From contig CAZUTK010000047.1 of the NCBI GenBank assembly GCA_964623265.1, positions 1 through 26,607 on the forward strand: 26,607 nucleotides of DNA. The letters run 5' to 3'. Positions within the stretch are counted from its first letter, which is position 1, and every line of letters starts with the position of its first letter. Source of the DNA: CAZUTK01 sp964623265. Lineage in GTDB: Bacteria; Electryoneota; B3-LCP. The notes under the pieces are model-generated. The model ran no database searches. It saw only the letters and a program-made list of their open reading frames with translations, and was not told where the DNA came from. The position numbers and the translations under genes were made by a program. Below, piece after piece: positions 20,912-26,607 of this stretch.

Positions 20912-22702
20912 ATGCGGACTCTGCCGGAACAGCTCTTCGCCACCGCGGAAAAATTTGCGGATAAGACCGCCCTGAAATACAAGCTCGGCAACGCATACGC
21001 AGACCTCTCTTTCCGTGCGCTCGCGGAGGAGGTTAAGACCGCCGCCGCCGCGTTTCTCGCCTTGGGGGTGCAGCCCGGCGAGCGCGTCGGCATCCTCTGC
21101 GAAAACCGCCCGGAATGGGTGGTCTGCGATCTGGCCAGCCTGCTTGCCGGCGCCGTAAACGTCCCCATCCACACCACCTTCAGTCCGCGGATCATCGCCG
21201 ACGTCTTAGCCGATTCCGGCTGTTGCGCGCTGGTCCTTTCCCGTCTGGATCTTTGGCGGAAGTTGCAGCCCCTTCTTAGGGTGGATTCGCCGCTGCGAAA
21301 AGTCATATGCTTGGAGGAGGCTGGACGCTCAAAATCCACCGCGCCGGATGGCGGAAAGATCCGGGATGAACGCTTGATTTTTTGGGCGGATTTTCTCAAG
21401 AATGCCCAAAAAGACGCTTCGTTTCCTCCCGTTTCATCCGGCGACATATGCACCATCCTCTACACCTCCGGGACGACGGGCGAACCCAAGGGCGTCGTCC
21501 TGACGCAGCGAAATTTTTTGGCTAATGCTCAGGCGAGCCTCGACGCCGTCGAGATCAAACCGAATGACATCCTGCTCTCCTTCCTCCCCCTCTCGCACAT
21601 TCTCGAACGCACCGGCGGTTATTACGCTTCCTTGCTCCTGGGTGGAGCCACAGTCGCGTACGCGAAGAGCTTGAAAGAGCTGGCTCGGAATATCCGAGAA
21701 GTCAGACCCACGATCATCATCGCCGTGCCGCGCTTCTTCGAAAGCGTGCAGGACGGCGCGCGCAATGAGATTCGTCGGAAGGGCGCCTTCTTCGCTCGGC
21801 TTTTTGAAATGGCGTTTCAGCAGGAGGACGACCGCCAAAAGAAATCCGCCCCCGAGCGCTGGATCGCTCACGCGGCGGCGGCTTTCTTCCGATGGAAAAT
21901 CCGCGCGGGGCTGGGTGGGAAACTTCGGCTGGCGGTATCCGGCGGAGCCGCTCTGCGCCCCGAAATCGCCCGCTTCTTCCAGAAGATCGGCGTGACTATC
22001 TGCGAAGGCTACGGCTTGACGGAAACCTCGCCGGTCATCTCCGTCAACCGCCCCGGACGGGTCAAAATCGGCACGGTGGGCGAGATCCTCGAGGGGATCG
22101 AAGTACAAATCGCTGCCGACGGGGAGATTCTGACACGCGGTCCCTGCGCCACCCAGGGCTACTGGAACGATCCCCAAGCCACCCGCAGCTTGATAGACGA
22201 AGACGGCTGGCTGCACACCGGCGATCTGGGTGCGATGGATGAGGAAGGATATTTGACCATCATCGGGCGCAAAAAGGAGATGCTGGTGACCGCCGCAGGC
22301 AAGAACATCTGGCCCGAACCGCTGGAGAACCTGCTCGACTCCTCGCCGTTCATCAAGCAGTCCCTCGTGCTGGGGGATCGTCAGAAATATCTGGCGGCTC
22401 TGCTGGTGCCGGATTGGGAGGCTCTGGAAGCGTATGCGCGCGATGCCGGCTTCGCCGCCGATGACCGCAAAGCGCTGCTCGCTCTTCCCGCCGTCAAGGC
22501 GCTGTACCGCGGCGAAGTGGATCGCGCGACCGCCGATGCCGCGGCGTACGAGAAGATCGCCAAGTTCGCTCTGGTGCCCGAGGAGTTTTCCTTAGAACGG
22601 GAAGAGATGACCCCAACGCTGAAGAAGCGGCGCGCGGTCATCGCCGACCATTACCGCGATCTCATCGGCGAACTGTTTCAATCCAGCCAGCCCCGCGAAT
22701 GA
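20912..22702 (+). CDS. AMP-dependent long-chain acyl-CoA synthetase
   Basis: Activates fatty acids to acyl-CoA through an acyl-adenylate. The protein has 596 residues, typical of the long-chain (FadD/FAA) class. Adenylate-forming motifs are present in order: YTSGTTGEPKGVVLT (from residue 184), GYGLTETSPV (from 366), GWLHTGDLGAMDEEGYLTI, and the hinge IGRKKEMLVTAAGKNI leading into the C-terminal lid. The usual Lys is within MTPTLKKRR near the end. ATG 20912 was taken as the start because it gives the family's normal N-terminus (LPEQLFATAEKFADKTAL). It is 120 bp after ssb. The following 190 bp are non-coding and carry the protease promoter. Fatty-acid chain preference cannot be read off. Confidence 0.94.
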   Translation: MRTLPEQLFATAEKFADKTALKYKLGNAYADLSFRALAEEVKTAAAAFLALGVQPGERVGILCENRPEWVVCDLASLLAGAVNVPIHTTFSPRIIADVLADSGCCALVLSRLDLWRKLQPLLRVDSPLRKVICLEEAGRSKSTAPDGGKIRDERLIFWADFLKNAQKDASFPPVSSGDICTILYTSGTTGEPKGVVLTQRNFLANAQASLDAVEIKPNDILLSFLPLSHILERTGGYYASLLLGGATVAYAKSLKELARNIREVRPTIIIAVPRFFESVQDGARNEIRRKGAFFARLFEMAFQQEDDRQKKSAPERWIAHAAAAFFRWKIRAGLGGKLRLAVSGGAALRPEIARFFQKIGVTICEGYGLTETSPVISVNRPGRVKIGTVGEILEGIEVQIAADGEILTRGPCATQGYWNDPQATRSLIDEDGWLHTGDLGAMDEEGYLTIIGRKKEMLVTAAGKNIWPEPLENLLDSSPFIKQSLVLGDRQKYLAALLVPDWEALEAYARDAGFAADDRKALLALPAVKALYRGEVDRATADAAAYEKIAKFALVPEEFSLEREEMTPTLKKRRAVIADHYRDLIGELFQSSQPRE

Positions 22703-22744
22703 CTTCCGTCAATTGTGCAAAAAATGCGTTTCGATAATTAGCGC

Positions 22745-22773
22745 TTGACTTTGCCAATATGATGAAGTATATT
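22745..22773 (+). promoter_or_regulatory. Strong predicted sigma70 promoter for the C25 protease gene
   Basis: TTGACT (22745-22750, five of six) is followed after 17 bp by TATATT (22768-22773), the same -10 as the GNAT promoter. The surrounding DNA is markedly AT-richer than the genes. Transcription from about 22780 would give a leader of about 115 nt. Confidence 0.65.
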
Positions 22774-22839
22774 GTAATGTTGTGAACGATGCAAGCAGAT
22801 TAAAATAGCTTGATCGCCTTAGATTCGTCTGATGCGCAC

Positions 22840-22870
22840 GTGATTTTTCCCTATAGATGAAAATAATCAC
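22840..22870 (+). other. Leader hairpin of the C25 protease mRNA
   Basis: GTGATT (22840-22845) can pair with AATCAC (22865-22870), extended by TTT/AAA across a one-base bulge, with a loop of about 12 bases. It ends 14 bases before the GGGAGG ribosome site (22885-22890), which it leaves free. The stability is modest; an mRNA-stabilising role is possible. Confidence 0.25.
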
Positions 22871-22894
22871 AAACCGGAACAGCAGGGAGGTGCT

Positions 22895-25800
22895 ATGAAA
22901 ACAGGTTCTCACTTCGGTTGTTTGGGTTTCCATTCGGGAAACGCCGGAATTCCCGGCGTCGTCCTCGGCGGTCTGGGGCTGATGCTCGTCTTCTGCGTCC
23001 TGCTCCCGGCGCCGAGCGCGGCGGCGGAGACCATCCTCTACGGGGACACGTGGGGGAAAGCCAGCTTCAATCTGGTGCAGCAGGATGCCGCAGGCGTGGA
23101 AATCGTCTTCTCCGTCCCCCGGCTGGAAATCACGGAAATGGAGGTTGACGGGGAGACGATGCAGAACCTGATCATCCCCGGGGTAATCCTGCCCAACAAT
23201 GCCGGAGCTCCCAATTTGCCGGGCGAAAGCCGATTCATCGCGCTTCCGCAGGGCGCCTGGGCGGAACTCGAACTCGTGAGTTACCGCACGGAAGTCCTGC
23301 GCGATATGAACATCGCGCCCGCCTTCAAGATCCCCCGCGGCGACGACGACCGCCCGTTGGAATACCGCAAGGATCCCGCCATCTACAACACCGACGCATT
23401 CTATCCGGCGGAACCAGTTCTGCTGAGCGACCTCACTAAAATGCGCGGAGTGGACGCGGTGATCCTGGGCATCACCCCTTTCCAGTATAATCCGGTGAAA
23501 AAGGAATTGATCGTTTACAAAGACGTCCGCGTCCGCGTGAATTTCTACGGGGGAAACGGGCATTTCGGCGAAGACCGGCTGCGCAGCCGCTGGTGGGAGC
23601 CGGTGCTGCAGCAGAACCTCCTGAATTACGCATCCCTGCCGGCGGTGAATCTGCATCCGCAGCGCCCGCCGCAGTCGGACGAGGATAACGTGGAGTATAT
23701 CATCATCGTCCCCGACGACCCCTATTTCCGCGCCTGGGCGGATACGCTGAAACGCTGGCGCAACGAACAGGGCATCATCACCGGCGTCACGACGCTGACG
23801 GAAATCGGCGGCAACAACGCCACGCTGATCGAGAATTACATCAACAACGCTTACAACAACTGGGCGATCCCGCCGGTCGCCGTTCTGCTGCTCTCCGACT
23901 ACCAGAGCAGCGGCATGGACGAATACGGCATTACATCTCCGATCTGGAACAACTACTGCGTCTCCGATAACATATACGCCGACATTGACGGCAACAACCT
24001 GCCGGATCTGAACATCGCCCGCATCACGGCTCAGACGCCCCAGCAGCTGCAGACGATGATCAACAAGATGCTGACCTACGAGCGCAACCCCTACACGGAT
24101 CCGAATTTCTATATTGATCCCCTGATCACCGGCGGCTGGCAGAGCGACCGCTGGTTCATCCTCTGCTGCGAAGTGATCTGGGGGTACTTCCGCAACGTGC
24201 AGGGCAAATACCCTGAACGGCAGTACGCCGGCGCTTCCGGACCTCCCTCGTCTTGGTCCACCAACCCCAATACCTATATGATCGTCAACTACTTCGGTCC
24301 CACCGGATTGGGCTACATCCCCGCCACACCCAGCCATCTGACCAGCTGGACGGGCAGCGCGGCCACCATCAACAACGCCATCAACAACGCCACGTTCTTG
24401 GTTCAGCACCGGGATCACGGAGCGGTGGAAGGCTGGGGCACCCCTTCGTACACCATCAGCAATCTGAGCGGGCTGACGAACGAAATGTATCCGTACGTCT
24501 TTTCCGCCAACTGCTTGACCGGAAAATACAACAACGCCACTCAGTGCTTCGCCGAAGCGTTCCATCGGATGACGTACGGCGCGCTGGGCGTCTTAGCCGC
24601 ATCCGAAGTTTCCTATTCGTTCGTCAACGACGCCTTCTGCTGGGGAGTATACGACTTGATGTGGCCCGATTTCGACCCGGGCTACGGTGCCGATCCCACC
24701 GGCGAATTGAACCTGCGTCCGGGCTTCGGCAACGCCAGCGGCAAATACTATCTGGCGGCGTCCTCCTGGCCCTACAACCCGGGCGATAAGACGGTCACCT
24801 ATCACCTCTTCCACCATCACGGCGATGCCTTTATGACGCTCTATTCGGAAGTGCCCCAGAACCTGACGGTGCTGCACGCGCCGCAGCTGCTGGGCGGATC
24901 GAATCAATTCACCGTGACCGCCAACCAGGCGTCGCTGATCGCCTTAACCGTGAACGGGACGATCATCGGCACGGCGGAAGGCACCGGCGGACCGGTGACC
25001 ATCGCGATCCCGCCGCAGACTCCCGGCAACACGATGCGCGTGACGGTGACCAAAGCCAATTATTACCGCTACATCGCCGACGTGCCGGTCATCCCGCCGT
25101 CGGGACCTTACGTCATCGCGGGAAGCTGCCAGGTGGTGGATAATTTCGGTTGGAACCCCAACGGCCAGCTGGACTACGACGAAACCTCGTATCTGACCTT
25201 GACTGTGCAGAACATCGGCATCGAAAACGCCCCCAACGTGATCGTCACCATCAGCACCGACGATTCCCTGCTGACCATCCTGGACAACACGGAAAATTAC
25301 GGCACGGTCGCCGCCGGTGCCGGCGTCACCGTGCCGCAGGGCTTCCAGGTGCGGGCGAGCGCCGCGACTCCGGACAATCACGTCTTCGTCGTCAACGTGC
25401 TGGCGGTTTCCGCGCCCAATCAGTGGGAATCCAGCTTCGCCCTCGCCGGTCACGCGCCGGTGCTGACCGTGGATCACCTCGAGTTCGACGATCCCCTGGG
25501 CAACAACAACCACTGGCTGGATCCCGGCGAAACGGCGGATATGGACGTGTTCTTGAAAAACACCGGATCGGCTCCGGGCGCGGCGCTGCAGGGGATTCTG
25601 ACCAGCTTCGATCCATTCTTGACCGTCCTCACGTCCACGGGTTCTTTCGGGACGATTCAGCCGAACGGCACGGCTGCGGCGACCTACAGCGTCAGCGCCA
25701 GTCCTGCCACACCGCAGGAACACCTGGCGGATGCCCAGCTGGCGATGTCCGGCGCTCACAGCTTCGTGAGCACCCTGCCATTCCAAGTGATGATCGGCAA

Positions 25801-26607
25801 TCTGCTCTATGACCCGACCGGACCGGATGCCTACGGCTACCGCGCCTACGATCCCTTCGATGCGCCGGAAAACCCGGTCTACAACTGGGTGGAGATCTCG
25901 GCGGATTCCGGCGGTCCCGGCACGATGGTGCCCTTCACCCTCGACGATCAGACCTTCCAGTATGATCTCCCCTTCAGCTTCCAGTACTACGGGCTGGTCT
26001 TCAACCGCTATACGATCGGCGCCAACGGCTGGATCGCGATGGGCGAAGTGACGGCGGACGACTACTCCAATTCGGGGATTCCCAGTTCCGACGGGCCGCC
26101 CAATATGATCGCGGCGTATTGGGAAGACCTGTCGCCCCAAAGGACCAATTCCGGCAAAGTGTGGTGGTGGTTTGACGCGGCCAACCATCGTCTGATCGTA
26201 GAGTACAACCACATCGAACAATACGCGCCGACCGGAGCGTTCGAGACCTTCCAGGTGATCCTATACGATCCGGCGTACTATCCCACCGGCACTCAGGACG
26301 GCAGAATCAAAGTCCAATACAAGGATATGTCCACGACGGCGATTCAGTCGGAAGGCACCGTCGGAATCGAGAACTCCACGCAGACGGTGGGGATTCAGTA
26401 CTTCTTCGACGGCACCTACGACATCCACGCTCATCCCCTGGCGGACGGCATGGCGATCCTCTACACGACGCCCGCCGCCGCCCCGCAGGTGCAAGTTACG
26501 CTGACGCCGGTGAACCCGCCCATCCAGATACCTGCGGTGGGGGGCAGCTTCGACTTCAACGCCTCGGTGGCGAACAACGGGACGTCGCCGGCGACGTTCG
26601 ACGCCTG
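22895..26607 (+). CDS. Gingipain-like secreted cysteine protease (peptidase C25), 3' end outside window
   Basis: A large exported protease; 1237 codons are visible and the frame is still open at the edge. ATG 22895 has GGGAGG upstream. A signal peptide (helix near residues 20-42, ending PSAAAE) leads to a gingipain-type propeptide to about residue 260. The catalytic domain follows from VEYIIIVPDD (about 266), with His508 in QHRDHGAVEGW and Cys540 in FSANCLTGKYN. Their 32-residue spacing is close to the 33 I recall for RgpB (His211, Cys244). GALGVLAASEVSYSF and GDAFMTLYSEVP continue the family pattern into an Ig-like domain. At least two CARDB-like beta domains, a beta-rich region and a partial domain shared with the deiminase follow. 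A type IX sorting domain is expected beyond the edge. Arg or Lys specificity is unproven. Confidence 0.9.
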   Translation, partial: MKTGSHFGCLGFHSGNAGIPGVVLGGLGLMLVFCVLLPAPSAAAETILYGDTWGKASFNLVQQDAAGVEIVFSVPRLEITEMEVDGETMQNLIIPGVILPNNAGAPNLPGESRFIALPQGAWAELELVSYRTEVLRDMNIAPAFKIPRGDDDRPLEYRKDPAIYNTDAFYPAEPVLLSDLTKMRGVDAVILGITPFQYNPVKKELIVYKDVRVRVNFYGGNGHFGEDRLRSRWWEPVLQQNLLNYASLPAVNLHPQRPPQSDEDNVEYIIIVPDDPYFRAWADTLKRWRNEQGIITGVTTLTEIGGNNATLIENYINNAYNNWAIPPVAVLLLSDYQSSGMDEYGITSPIWNNYCVSDNIYADIDGNNLPDLNIARITAQTPQQLQTMINKMLTYERNPYTDPNFYIDPLITGGWQSDRWFILCCEVIWGYFRNVQGKYPERQYAGASGPPSSWSTNPNTYMIVNYFGPTGLGYIPATPSHLTSWTGSAATINNAINNATFLVQHRDHGAVEGWGTPSYTISNLSGLTNEMYPYVFSANCLTGKYNNATQCFAEAFHRMTYGALGVLAASEVSYSFVNDAFCWGVYDLMWPDFDPGYGADPTGELNLRPGFGNASGKYYLAASSWPYNPGDKTVTYHLFHHHGDAFMTLYSEVPQNLTVLHAPQLLGGSNQFTVTANQASLIALTVNGTIIGTAEGTGGPVTIAIPPQTPGNTMRVTVTKANYYRYIADVPVIPPSGPYVIAGSCQVVDNFGWNPNGQLDYDETSYLTLTVQNIGIENAPNVIVTISTDDSLLTILDNTENYGTVAAGAGVTVPQGFQVRASAATPDNHVFVVNVLAVSAPNQWESSFALAGHAPVLTVDHLEFDDPLGNNNHWLDPGETADMDVFLKNTGSAPGAALQGILTSFDPFLTVLTSTGSFGTIQPNGTAAATYSVSASPATPQEHLADAQLAMSGAHSFVSTLPFQVMIGNLLYDPTGPDAYGYRAYDPFDAPENPVYNWVEISADSGGPGTMVPFTLDDQTFQYDLPFSFQYYGLVFNRYTIGANGWIAMGEVTADDYSNSGIPSSDGPPNMIAAYWEDLSPQRTNSGKVWWWFDAANHRLIVEYNHIEQYAPTGAFETFQVILYDPAYYPTGTQDGRIKVQYKDMSTTAIQSEGTVGIENSTQTVGIQYFFDGTYDIHAHPLADGMAILYTTPAAAPQVQVTLTPVNPPIQIPAVGGSFDFNASVANNGTSPATFDA

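Noticed and set aside
22709..24565. 618-codon open frame on the - strand
   Set aside because: It is antisense to the C25 protease, has low-complexity Val/Asp/Arg-rich content with no recognisable motif, and the + strand frame carries clear family signatures, a signal peptide and a ribosome site.
24944..26221. 425-codon - strand open frame opposite the protease C-terminal region
   Set aside because: It is a mirror of a GC-rich coding frame with no start signal or domain, while the + frame continues the secreted protein.
1..26607. tRNA, rRNA, CRISPR array, complete transposon or prophage
   Set aside because: None was recognised by reading both strands. There are no regularly spaced direct repeats and no transposase, integrase or phage motifs in any convincing frame.

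Overview
The window is one continuous, GC-rich, densely coding bacterial chromosome segment. It carries secreted proteins typical of the FCB (Fibrobacteres-Chlorobi-Bacteroidetes) superphylum. One protein ends in a type IX-like C-terminal sorting domain (a NYPNPFNPTTTI-type motif and a terminal K), and another is a gingipain-like C25 protease. Promoters look like canonical sigma70 sites (TTGACA, 17 bp, TATATT-type) rather than the Bacteroidetes type, so an uncultured FCB candidate lineage is more likely than a true Bacteroidetes. That placement is inference.

Region 1 (1-5254, + strand) holds the 3' end of purF. It is followed by a tightly coupled set: UbiA-type prenyltransferase, 2x[4Fe-4S] ferredoxin, geranylgeranyl-reductase-type flavoprotein and CDP-alcohol phosphatidyltransferase, then cysS. 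The four middle genes look like an isoprenoid-lipid (archaeal-like ether lipid) or saturated-quinone module.

Region 2 (5259-11725, + strand) encodes two paralogous exported transglutaminase-fold proteins. The second has lost the catalytic Cys and His and has gained a Cys-less thioredoxin-like domain. A GT2 glycosyltransferase, a GT39-like membrane glycosyltransferase and a membrane-anchored SGNH hydrolase follow, which suggests envelope glycan work.

Region 3 (11653-13634) has a convergent PduO-type cobalamin adenosyltransferase (- strand). Next is a 425-bp non-coding stretch with a promoter, a four-codon mini-ORF and a leader RNA in which an anti-Shine-Dalgarno segment can pair with either of two CTGGAGGA copies. 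A SAM methyltransferase follows, then a 140-bp repeat with 17-bp perfect inverted ends.

Region 4 (13654-16470) carries, on the - strand, a secreted peptidylarginine-deiminase-like protein resembling Porphyromonas PPAD and a GNAT acetyltransferase. A divergent promoter region with two good sigma70 promoters follows.

Region 5 (16505-22702, + strand) is mostly housekeeping: LVIVD-repeat lipoprotein, HAD hydrolase, bifunctional NAD(P)HX repair enzyme, VanZ-like protein, ssb and a long-chain acyl-CoA synthetase.

Region 6 (22745-26607) is a strong promoter and a large secreted gingipain-like C25 protease that runs off the right edge. The protease and the PPAD-like deiminase share a C-terminal beta domain. 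In Porphyromonas the equivalent enzymes act in sequence on arginine (cleavage after Arg, then citrullination of the new C-terminal Arg), so their presence in the same window is the most interesting functional link. No tRNA, rRNA, CRISPR array or complete insertion sequence was seen.
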